This document shows positions 1 to 6,939 of a DNA stretch of 64,000 bases, in pieces. A program made the position numbers and the translations under genes. The notes below the pieces were generated by a model. It did not search any database. It was not told the origin of the DNA and was given only the letters and a program-made list of their open reading frames with translations. This DNA comes from Acidobacteriota bacterium (GTDB taxonomy: Bacteria > Acidobacteriota > Vicinamibacteria > Vicinamibacterales > SCN-69-37). The stretch spans positions 37,363 to 101,362 of the forward strand of contig SYFT01000004.1 of assembly GCA_005799825.1 (NCBI GenBank), given 5' to 3'. Each line of letters begins with the position of its first letter. The first letter of the stretch is position 1.

Positions 1-282
1 ACCACTCGGCATGGGCGTGAATGTGCCGTCGAGTGGCAACAGTTCCAGCCCATGTTTCGCCAATTCCAGCTCGCGGATGATCTCGGGCCGCAGTAGCGAC
101 ACGACGTAGGAACAGACTGAGTATTTAAACCCTGGGTAGATCTCTTCGGTGACTGCCGCCCCGCCCACCACATGCCGTCGTTCGAGCACCAGGACCTTGC
201 GCCCTGCACGGGCGAGATACGCGGCGGCGGTCAGGCCATTGTGTCCGGCACCAATGACAATGGCGTCGTAGTGCGAGGGCAT
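1..282 (-). CDS. NAD(P)/FAD-dependent oxidoreductase, phytoene-desaturase type (N-terminal part, cut by window edge)
   Basis: The first 94 codons read on the minus strand from ATG at 282 and run off the window at position 1. The protein opens with a Rossmann dinucleotide-binding motif ([19 protein letters not shown], residues 6-24), then an ERR segment and VGGAA, as in phytoene-dehydrogenase-like/PYROXD2-like flavoenzymes that oxidise or isomerise lipid or carotenoid substrates. The substrate cannot be told from this fragment. The start is well placed: a TAAAAT -10 box lies 8 nt upstream and there is no ribosome-binding site, suggesting a leaderless transcript. It is divergent from the GcvT-like gene at 373. 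Confidence 0.85.
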   Translation of the reverse strand, partial: MPSHYDAIVIGAGHNGLTAAAYLARAGRKVLVLERRHVVGGAAVTEEIYPGFKYSVCSYVVSLLRPEIIRELELAKHGLELLPLDGTFTPMPSG

Positions 283-290
283 CTGCTTGA

Positions 291-296
291 ATTTTA
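291..296 (-). promoter_or_regulatory. Putative -10 box of the FAD oxidoreductase, leaderless start
   Basis: The minus strand reads TAAAAT, followed by 8 nt and then the ATG at 282. With transcription starting 6-8 nt after the -10 box, the mRNA would begin at or next to the start codon. No -35 match is clear. Confidence 0.45.
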
Positions 297-359
297 CTCG
301 GAATCCTGGGTTCAAAGTCGAGGGGGACCGGAGTCAGGGCACTTTCACGCAACCTCGAG

Positions 360-365
360 TAATAT
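360..365 (+). promoter_or_regulatory. Putative -10 box of the GcvT-like gene, leaderless start
   Basis: TAATAT is followed by 7 nt (tctccct) and ATG at 373, with no Shine-Dalgarno sequence. The spacing predicts a transcript beginning at or beside the start codon. Confidence 0.5.
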
Positions 366-372
366 TCTCCCT

Positions 373-1560
373 ATGCTCGTCGGCACGCCGTTTCACGACC
401 GTATCCTGCCGCTCTGCAAGAGCCTCAACTACCGCGACTGGGCCGGCTACTACACGGCGAGCGCGTACGAAACCCATCACGACCACGAATACAACGCCAT
501 CAGGAACGGCACGGCGCTGATCGACATCTCCCCCCTGTTCAAGTACCTGATCACCGGACCCGGTGCGGTCCATCTGGTGGACCGAGTCATCACTCGCGAC
601 GCGCATCGGATGAGACCAGGGCAGGTCGTCTACACCCCATGGTGCAACGAGCAGGGCCGCGTGCTCGACGACGGCACAGTGACCAGACTGGGGGAGCAGG
701 CGTTCCGCTGGACCGCCGCAGAACCAAACCTGCGATGGCTCCGCCAGCAGTCGGCCGGCCTGGATGTCCATATCGAGGACGTCTCCGAGCAGGTCGCGGC
801 CCTCGCGCTGCAGGGCCCTACGTCAGCGGCTCTCCTGCGAAGCATCGTCGACGGGGACATTGAGGGCGTGAAGTACTTCGGGATGACGAGCGTGAAAATT
901 GCAGGCGCCGACGTTGACGTGTCCCGCACAGGCTACACCGGCGATCTTGGCTATGAACTGTGGATGGACCGTGCCGAAGCGCTCAAAGTCTGGGACGTCC
1001 TCGTGGCGGCCGGACCCGCGTACGGACTGATGCCCGCCGGCATGCTGGCTCTGGATGTTTCGCGCGTCGAGGCGGGTCTGCTCTTGATTGACGTAGATTT
1101 CTTCAGCGTACGAAAAGCGGTGACTGCCGCGCAGATTTATTCGCCCTTTGAGTTGGGCCTGGGCCGACTGGTTGATTTCAACAAGGAACGTTTTGTTGGC
1201 CGCGCTGCACTGGTGGCGGAACGTACCGTCGCTCCGAGACGACGCATCGTCGGCCTCACACTCGACTGGCCGTCGGTCGAGCGGCTGTACGAAGCCGTCG
1301 GCCTGCCACCGATGGCACTTGCCACCGCTTCTCGCGTTGCCGTGCCCGTGTATGCGGGCGGTGTCCAGATCGGCCGCATGACGTCGTCCACCTGGTCGCC
1401 GGTGTTGAAACAGATGATCGGCCTGGCCACCGTCAACGCATCCCACATGGCTGTGGGCACCACTGTGGAGGTGGAGCACACCGTCGAGGCTGTGCGCCAC
1501 CGTGCGCCCGCCGTGGTGACGATGACGCCGTTTTTTAATCCGGCGAGAAAGACGGCGTGA
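373..1560 (+). CDS. GcvT-family aminomethyltransferase-like protein
   Basis: A 395-residue protein of the GcvT/YgfZ/DMGDH folate-binding superfamily, whose members move one-carbon units from an aminomethyl substrate to tetrahydrofolate. Family features include an early DISP segment, the LALQGP motif, the SRTGYTGDLGYELW stretch (a GcvT hallmark) and a C-terminal barrel with GRMTSSTWSP. The open frame extends upstream to 172, but that part overlaps the divergent oxidoreductase. ATG 373 follows a good -10 box and begins like other GcvT proteins. No gcvH or gcvP lies nearby, and an APC permease follows after 60 bp, so this may act on an imported methylated amine or amino acid rather than in the glycine cleavage system. 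The substrate is inferred only. Confidence 0.8.
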   Translation: MLVGTPFHDRILPLCKSLNYRDWAGYYTASAYETHHDHEYNAIRNGTALIDISPLFKYLITGPGAVHLVDRVITRDAHRMRPGQVVYTPWCNEQGRVLDDGTVTRLGEQAFRWTAAEPNLRWLRQQSAGLDVHIEDVSEQVAALALQGPTSAALLRSIVDGDIEGVKYFGMTSVKIAGADVDVSRTGYTGDLGYELWMDRAEALKVWDVLVAAGPAYGLMPAGMLALDVSRVEAGLLLIDVDFFSVRKAVTAAQIYSPFELGLGRLVDFNKERFVGRAALVAERTVAPRRRIVGLTLDWPSVERLYEAVGLPPMALATASRVAVPVYAGGVQIGRMTSSTWSPVLKQMIGLATVNASHMAVGTTVEVEHTVEAVRHRAPAVVTMTPFFNPARKTA

Positions 1561-1620
1561 CACTCAGGGCCGTAGCGCGCAGTTTGTTCTACGCCGCGTG
1601 ATACAACTGCCCGAGCCCAC

Positions 1621-2904
1621 ATGAGCGAACGCTCCGGCCGTCTGCGGCGTGAACTTGGCAAGTGGGACCTGACTGCCATTGGGGTGAACCAGGTCATTGG
1701 CGGCGCTGTCTTCCTCATGGCGGCGCCTCTGGCGACGCAGATCGGTGCATGGAGCGCCATCGCAGTGGCGCTGGTGGGGATCCTTTCTCTGATGATCGCG
1801 CTCAACTTCGCCGAGGCCGGCAGCCGGTTTGACGGCACCGGCGGCGCGTATCTCTACACACGCGCGGCGTTTGGGCGCTTTTTCAGCTTCGAAGTGGGCT
1901 GGATGATGTGGGTGACCCGCGTCACCAGCTGGGCCTCGGTCGTCAACGGGCTCACCACGGCGCTTGCATACTACTGGCTCGCGCTTGGAGCCAACCAACC
2001 AGGCCTGGCCCGCGAAGCGGTCATCACAGGCGTGGTCCTGACGATCATGACGATCAACGTGCTCGGCATCCGGCAGAGCGCGTGGGTGGTGAACGCGCTG
2101 ACGGTGGGCAAGCTGATGCCGCTTGTGATCTTCATCCTCTTTGGTCTGCCGTATGTGGCGTTTGACGCTCTTCGGCCGGACGTCGCGCTGACCTGGACGC
2201 AGATCTCGACGTCGGCTCTGCTCCTGATCTTTGCGTACGGCGGCTACGAGGTTGTGGGTGTTCCCGCCGGAGAAACCCGGGATCCCAAACGCGCCGTGCC
2301 CTTCGCCATGGTCATGACCACCGTCATTGTCGCCGTGGTGATGACGTTGGCGCAGGTGGTTGCCATGGGGACGCTGCCCAATATCGCCGGGTCGCAGAGG
2401 CCGCTTGCGGACGCGTCCCTGATCTTCATCGGCGCGTGGGGCGCCCTGCTCATGACCACCGGTGCCGCCGTTTCGATGAGCGGCAACAACATGGGACAGG
2501 CACTGTCGGGATCGCGCAACCTTTACGCGCTAGCGGAACAGGGCGATCTGCCGTCCGTGTTCGGCCGTGTCCATCCGCGGTTCCACACACCTGCCGTGGC
2601 GATCGTGGTGACCTCGCTCGTGGCGCTGGCGCTCGCGCTGTCGGGGAACTTTGTCACGCTGGCGGCCAGCAGCGCGGTCAGCAGGTTGATGGTGTACGCG
2701 GGAACGTGCGCGTCGGTGCTGGTGCTTCGCCGGCAGGGACGTGCGGCATTTATGATTCCCGGCGGGCCCGTCATTCCTGTAGTCGCGCTGTTGGTGTCTT
2801 TGGCTATTCTCGGCGGTGCCACGACGCTGCAGCTGCAGGTGGGCCTCGTCGCACTGGTTGTGGGCGCCGCGTTGTATCTTGTGGCTCGCTGGAGATCGCG
2901 ATGA
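1621..2904 (+). CDS. APC-family amino acid permease
   Basis: A 427-residue, very hydrophobic protein with about 12 predicted membrane segments. The first helix carries the glycine-rich segment GVNQVIGGAVFLMAAPLA expected for the substrate and ion site of amino acid/polyamine/organocation transporters. TM6 includes FAYGGYEVVGVPAGETRDPKR, a strong APC signature. It should import amino acids or related amines across the inner membrane. Its stop overlaps the next start (ATGA at 2901), so it is translationally coupled to the secreted phosphatase. Specificity cannot be read from the sequence. Confidence 0.88.
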   Translation: MSERSGRLRRELGKWDLTAIGVNQVIGGAVFLMAAPLATQIGAWSAIAVALVGILSLMIALNFAEAGSRFDGTGGAYLYTRAAFGRFFSFEVGWMMWVTRVTSWASVVNGLTTALAYYWLALGANQPGLAREAVITGVVLTIMTINVLGIRQSAWVVNALTVGKLMPLVIFILFGLPYVAFDALRPDVALTWTQISTSALLLIFAYGGYEVVGVPAGETRDPKRAVPFAMVMTTVIVAVVMTLAQVVAMGTLPNIAGSQRPLADASLIFIGAWGALLMTTGAAVSMSGNNMGQALSGSRNLYALAEQGDLPSVFGRVHPRFHTPAVAIVVTSLVALALALSGNFVTLAASSAVSRLMVYAGTCASVLVLRRQGRAAFMIPGGPVIPVVALLVSLAILGGATTLQLQVGLVALVVGAALYLVARWRSR

Positions 2905-3407
2905 AACAGATGTTCATTCTGGGTGTGGTGATGGTAGCGATGGCGATTCCAGTATTTGCGAACGCGCAGATGGTGATTGTGGTGCGGCATGCCGAGCGGG
3001 CGGACGACGGCGCGTCGCCGGGCACATCGATGACCGCGAGCCCCGACCCCGAACTGTCCGCGGCGGGAAAGGCACGGGCGCAGAAACTGGCGGCGATGCT
3101 GGGTGATGCGGGCATCACGGCCATCTACACCACCGAATACAAGCGCACGAAGGACACGGCGGCGCCTCTTGCGGCAAAGACCGGCGTGATGGCCGAGGTG
3201 GTGCTAGCGCGTGACGCGGCAGCACTGATTGCGAAGGTCAAGTTGCACAAGACAGGTGCGGTTCTTGTAGTCGGCCACTCCAATACCGTGCCCGCAGTCG
3301 TTAAAGCTCTTGGCGGCTCCGCAGTAACGATGGCCGATGATGAGTACGACAGCATGTATTTTGTGGTGGTCAACGGCACCACCACTCGCATTCGGTTCAA
3401 GCCGTGA
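2901..3407 (+). CDS. Secreted histidine phosphatase superfamily protein (SixA/phosphoglycerate mutase-like)
   Basis: A 168-residue protein with an N-terminal signal peptide (about residues 1-23, cleavage near ANA-QM). The catalytic RHAER follows at about residue 29, TEYKRTKDTA near 75 and the second catalytic histidine in VVGHSNTVP near 122. These are the RHG-type motif and partner histidine of branch-1 histidine phosphatases, which remove phosphate through a phosphohistidine intermediate. At this size it is close to SixA-like minimal domains. The signal peptide places it in the periplasm. The start ATG 2901 overlaps the permease stop, and its own stop overlaps the GTG of the carboxypeptidase, forming a three-gene coupled unit. 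The substrate is unknown. Confidence 0.85.
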   Translation: MKQMFILGVVMVAMAIPVFANAQMVIVVRHAERADDGASPGTSMTASPDPELSAAGKARAQKLAAMLGDAGITAIYTTEYKRTKDTAAPLAAKTGVMAEVVLARDAAALIAKVKLHKTGAVLVVGHSNTVPAVVKALGGSAVTMADDEYDSMYFVVVNGTTTRIRFKP

Positions 3408-4774
3408 CCTGTCGTCGGCGGTGGCGGTCGCGGTGCGCAGTACTGGTCCTGGCGTGCACCGCTGGTGCGGCGATCGGCGCTGGCCCTGAGGCGCAGCGGG
3501 CGGGGGCACCCTCGCCACCGGTTCTGGCCAGGATGTGGGACGCCGAGCACGTGTCGTCGCTCGTGTCGCCCCTTGTTGACCATGCCGAGGTGAAGTCGCG
3601 CATCCAGGCGATTGCCGCGTCGGACAGCCCTGTGATCCGAGTGCGCGAGGTGGGGCGGTCCCTTGAAGGTCGTGAGGTATGGGACGTCACATTCGGCACG
3701 GGTCCCACCACAGTCCTCATGTGGTCGCAGATGCATGGCGACGAGCCGACGGCGACGTCAGCACTATTCGACATCTACGAGTACATCCGTCTGCACGAAA
3801 AGGAACCAGCCGTGCAGCAGGTGCTGTCGGCGCTGACCGTGCACACGGTGCCGATGCTCAATCCTGACGGCTCGGAGCGATTCCAGCGGCGCAACGTGCA
3901 GAGCATCGACATCAACCGCGATGCGCTGTTGCTGCAGACTCCGGAGGGGCGCCTGCTTAAGTCGCTGCGGGACGAGTTAAACCCGGCTGTGGGGTTCAAC
4001 CTCCACAATCAGAGCTGGCGCACCACGGTCGGGAAGCCGCCGAAGGGCGCGGCCATCTCGCTGCTTTCCGTGGCTTACGACGAAGAGCGCTCGGTAAGCC
4101 CTGGTCGTTTGCTGACCAAGCGCCTTGGTGCCGTGGTGCGCGATGCACTCGAGCCGTTTGCACTGGGCCGCATCGGCAAGTACGACGACAGCTTCGAGGT
4201 GCGCGCCTTCGGTGACAACCTGACGCTCTGGGGAACGCCGGTGTTGCTGGTGGAGACTGGGCCGTGGCCCGAGGTCAACCCCGATCCCATGTTGCTGCGG
4301 CTGAACTACACCGCCCTGATTCACGCGCTTCACGCGTTGGCGGATGGGTCGGTACACAAGGCCGATGCGGCCCGGTACGATTCGCTGCCGGAGAACCAGA
4401 CCGGGGGGTTCTACACAATTATTCGGAATGTATCGATCGTCACAGGCACCGGCATCCCGTCGTTTACCGGCGATGTCGGCCTTGTGGCGAATCGGCGCGT
4501 ACGCATCGAAGACGGCAAGCGAGTGCTTGTCACGCAGCATTCGATTGACGACATCGGAGATCTGCGCACGGCCGGTGGCCTGTTCGAGGTGGATGGTGCG
4601 GGCAAGGTGCTGGCGCCGCTTCGACCCGGTGCGGAGGTCGGCACCGAACTGGCCTTGCCCGCAGGTAAGTGGGATTCGACGATCGTCGTAGGCGCGCCAG
4701 CCAATGTGATGATGCTGGCGCCGTTGCCGGACGGCCGGTATCGTGTCGAGCGGGTATTTCGGGGAACAACCTGA
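3404..4774 (+). CDS. M14-family zinc carboxypeptidase, exported
   Basis: A 456-residue protein with an Arg-rich signal peptide (about residues 1-26). Zinc ligands are visible as HGDE (H111, E114) and NLH (H201). INRD gives the substrate-binding arginine (R172) and LLVETG supplies the catalytic glutamate (E284). This is the full M14 carboxypeptidase set, so it should trim C-terminal residues from peptides in the periplasm or outside the cell. A C-terminal region of about 120 residues beyond the peptidase fold has no function I recognise. The GTG start at 3404 overlaps the preceding stop (GTGA). A strong hairpin begins at its stop codon and ends the operon. Confidence 0.87.
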   Translation: MTCRRRWRSRCAVLVLACTAGAAIGAGPEAQRAGAPSPPVLARMWDAEHVSSLVSPLVDHAEVKSRIQAIAASDSPVIRVREVGRSLEGREVWDVTFGTGPTTVLMWSQMHGDEPTATSALFDIYEYIRLHEKEPAVQQVLSALTVHTVPMLNPDGSERFQRRNVQSIDINRDALLLQTPEGRLLKSLRDELNPAVGFNLHNQSWRTTVGKPPKGAAISLLSVAYDEERSVSPGRLLTKRLGAVVRDALEPFALGRIGKYDDSFEVRAFGDNLTLWGTPVLLVETGPWPEVNPDPMLLRLNYTALIHALHALADGSVHKADAARYDSLPENQTGGFYTIIRNVSIVTGTGIPSFTGDVGLVANRRVRIEDGKRVLVTQHSIDDIGDLRTAGGLFEVDGAGKVLAPLRPGAEVGTELALPAGKWDSTIVVGAPANVMMLAPLPDGRYRVERVFRGTT

Positions 4775-4822
4775 AAAGACGTCGGGTGCCTTTCTAGAGG
4801 AAAAAGACACCCGACGTCTTTT
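4774..4822. terminator. Terminator-like palindrome, family GACGTCGGGTG
   Basis: Perfect 15-bp arms (AAAAGACGTCGGGTG and its complement) enclose a 19-nt loop and are followed by a run of Ts to 4825. It can end the carboxypeptidase operon and read as a Rho-independent terminator. A near-identical palindrome lies inside the hpnE coding sequence at 34898-34952, so this is also a dispersed repeat. Confidence 0.75.
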
Positions 4823-4839
4823 TTTCTGTGGAGTCCGGT

Positions 4840-5766
4840 ATGAAGATCGCGGTTATCGGGGCGGGTGCGGTGGGCGGGTATTACGGTGCGCTGTTGTCCA
4901 GGGCGGGCGCGGATGTCAGTTTTGTGGCCAGGGGCGCGCACCGGGATGCGATTCTCGCCAACGGGCTGCGCATCATCGGCGTCCAGGGCGATTTCACTGT
5001 CAAGATCGCCGCCGAAGATGACCCCGCGCGCATCGGCCCCGTTGACATGGTGATCATCGCGGTCAAGACCTACGACAACGACACGGCGTTCCCATTGGCG
5101 AAGGTGCTGATGCGTGAAGGAACGGCCGTCTTGACGCTCCAGAACGGCGTGGACAGCGCCGACGACCTCGCGCAAGCAGTAGGCAGGGCCGCGGTCCTCG
5201 CTGGGTCCACCTATATCGCGACCGCGATTGACGCGCCAGGTGTCATTCGTCAGACCGGATCCCATCGGCGCATTGTGTTCGGCGAGGTGTTTGATCCACC
5301 GTCCGAAGTCACGCCGCGAGTGCGTGCGCTGGCGGACCTCATGCTGGCGGCCGACATCCATGCTGAGCCCGTTGCGGACGCGCGCGTGCCGCTGTGGGAG
5401 AAGTTCATCTACCTCGCGCCATTCGCCGCGTTCACCGGTGCGGCTCGGCTGCCGATTGGCCCGCTCTGGGCTGACGAGGAATCTCGCGCGGCGTTCATGG
5501 ACGCCGTGCGTGAGGTGGAGCGCGTGGCGCGCGCGTCGGGCGTCAACGTGGCGGCCGACAGCGTCGAGAAGGTCGCCGCCTACACGGCCGGCATTCCCGC
5601 CAGCACGCGGTCGTCGCTGCTCATTGATCTGTCAATCGGGAAGCGGATCGAAGTGGAATCACTCCCCGGGTCGGTGATCCGCCGTGGGCGCGCGGTTGGC
5701 GTCGAGACACCAATGATGCGGGCCCTGTATGCGGCACTCAGGCCACACCTGAAAATGGGCCAATGA
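4840..5766 (+). CDS. panE: 2-dehydropantoate 2-reductase (ketopantoate reductase) family protein
   Basis: A 308-residue protein. Residues 1-25 form the NADPH Rossmann motif (IAVIGAGAVGGYYGALL). IIAVKTYD and LTLQNGVD follow in family order. The C-terminal helical domain contains KFIYLAPFAAFTG, matching the position of the catalytic lysine region in ApbA/PanE enzymes, which reduce ketopantoate to pantoate for coenzyme A synthesis. ATG 4840 is preferred over GTG 4828 because the nucleotide-binding strand starts directly. It follows the terminator hairpin by only 17 bp, so it may use a promoter within the hairpin region. Many paralogues of this family have other 2-oxo acid substrates, so the symbol is tentative. 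Confidence 0.8.
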   Translation: MKIAVIGAGAVGGYYGALLSRAGADVSFVARGAHRDAILANGLRIIGVQGDFTVKIAAEDDPARIGPVDMVIIAVKTYDNDTAFPLAKVLMREGTAVLTLQNGVDSADDLAQAVGRAAVLAGSTYIATAIDAPGVIRQTGSHRRIVFGEVFDPPSEVTPRVRALADLMLAADIHAEPVADARVPLWEKFIYLAPFAAFTGAARLPIGPLWADEESRAAFMDAVREVERVARASGVNVAADSVEKVAAYTAGIPASTRSSLLIDLSIGKRIEVESLPGSVIRRGRAVGVETPMMRALYAALRPHLKMGQ

Positions 5767-5816
5767 GGCAATGGGCCAATGCAATGAGGCAATTGGGCAA
5801 TGAGGCAATGGCCCAT
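5761..5816. repeat. Short degenerate tandem repeat built on CAATGAGG/GGCAATG
   Basis: The words caatgaggcaatgggccaat recur three times in about 55 bp between the PanE-type gene and the TSUP permease. Related words recur on the other strand at 9627-9660, in the gap between the two molybdoenzyme genes. It looks like a low-complexity dispersed intergenic repeat, and I can assign no function. Confidence 0.6.
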
Positions 5817-5833
5817 TTACACTGGGTCACCAG

Positions 5834-6646
5834 ATGATCGTCCTGTTCACCTTCCTCGCCGGGATAGGCGCCGGCAGCCTGGGAGCGATGCTGGGGTTGG
5901 GCGGGGGTATCTTCCTGGTGCCGGTCTTGAACATCGCGCTGGATATGCCGTTGCCGCAGGCGATGGCAATCAGCCTCGTGGCGGTCATCGCCACCTCGAA
6001 CTTCGTGTCCCTGGCCTCAGCCGGACAGAAGTCAGCGAACATTCGATTGGCCATGCTGCTGCAACTGGTTTCGGCTATTGGAGCCATTGGCGGCACCTAC
6101 ATGCTGGACTACATGTCGATGCGTACGCGCGAGCAGGTCTTCGGCGGGACCACGATCGTGGTTGCTGCGGTGATCCTCTCAAGGCTCAACCAGCGCAACG
6201 TATTGCACGGGCACGTCGACGATGTAGGATTTTTGGGTGGCTGGTTTCAGGATCACGATACGGGCGACTTGGTTGCGTATCGCCTTAAACGCGTTCCCGC
6301 TGCGGTTGGGGTCGCCGCCGGCGCCGGAGTGATCTCGACGCTTGCCGGGATCGGCGGGGGAGTGCTGGTGGTCCCCGCGCTGAATTCGTGGTGCGGCGTC
6401 CCCATGCGAGTGGCTGCCGCGACGAGCGCAGTCATTCTCGGCGTGACCGCAATTCCTGGCGTGATTGACAATTTCGCGGATGGACACCTCACTAGCCCAA
6501 TGCTGGCTGCCGGCGGTGTGTTGGGTGTGCTCGTGGGTTCGCGCGCCGGTTTCTGGATCGGCGCCAAGGTTAAAGTGCGTTCACTCAAAATTTTGCTGGC
6601 AGTTATCCTTATCGTGGTCGCGTCCCAATACCTCTTCTTCAAATGA
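5834..6646 (+). CDS. TauE/SafE (TSUP) family membrane permease
   Basis: A 270-residue protein with about eight hydrophobic segments. The two diagnostic TSUP repeats are visible: GAGSLGAMLGLGGGIFLVPVL near residue 15 and VISTLAGIGGGVLVVPAL near residue 160. Family members move sulfite, sulfoacetate or related sulfur organic anions across the inner membrane. The stop overlaps the start of a DUF1634 gene, a usual partner. The pair converges on a molybdoenzyme operon, so sulfur oxyanion traffic linked to that enzyme is plausible but inferred. A TACACT -10 candidate lies 10 nt before ATG 5834. Confidence 0.87.
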   Translation: MIVLFTFLAGIGAGSLGAMLGLGGGIFLVPVLNIALDMPLPQAMAISLVAVIATSNFVSLASAGQKSANIRLAMLLQLVSAIGAIGGTYMLDYMSMRTREQVFGGTTIVVAAVILSRLNQRNVLHGHVDDVGFLGGWFQDHDTGDLVAYRLKRVPAAVGVAAGAGVISTLAGIGGGVLVVPALNSWCGVPMRVAAATSAVILGVTAIPGVIDNFADGHLTSPMLAAGGVLGVLVGSRAGFWIGAKVKVRSLKILLAVILIVVASQYLFFK

Positions 6647-6939
6647 CCAGCCATCTGGAGTTGTCTGCGTTGAAGCGCGGGTTGCGGCTAGCACTGATGG
6701 CCACCTCCGCGACGCTCGCGATGGGGCTGGCCCTCTCGCTGTTCGTGTCCGGCCCGGCAGCGCCAGTCGCTGAGGCGCTGTTGTGGCTCGGACTCGGGAT
6801 GCTGGTCGCCATCCCGGTCCTCAACGTCATCGACGTCGTGCTCATCGAGTGCCGTCTCAAGGAATGGCGATTTGCCGCCGCTGGTGTGACCGTGCTCGTA
6901 CTGCTCGCGTACACCGTCGCGGTGAAGGTGTGGCCCTAG
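6643..6939 (+). CDS. DUF1634 small membrane protein
   Basis: A 98-residue protein with three predicted membrane helices (about residues 14-34, 42-63 and 73-94) and an ELSALKRGLRLAL start, matching DUF1634 proteins. These are usually encoded next to TauE/SafE permeases and are thought to be accessory subunits, although no mechanism is established. The start overlaps the permease stop (ATGA at 6643). Its TAG and the TAG of the convergent molybdoenzyme gene share the palindrome CTAG at 6936-6939, so the two genes meet with no spacer. Confidence 0.8.
   Translation: MTSHLELSALKRGLRLALMATSATLAMGLALSLFVSGPAAPVAEALLWLGLGMLVAIPVLNVIDVVLIECRLKEWRFAAAGVTVLVLLAYTVAVKVWP

Noticed and set aside
823-1563. 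Long antisense open frames over the GcvT-like gene
   Set aside because: High-GC codon usage leaves long open frames on the opposite strand; these have no family features and the plus-strand gene is clearly real.
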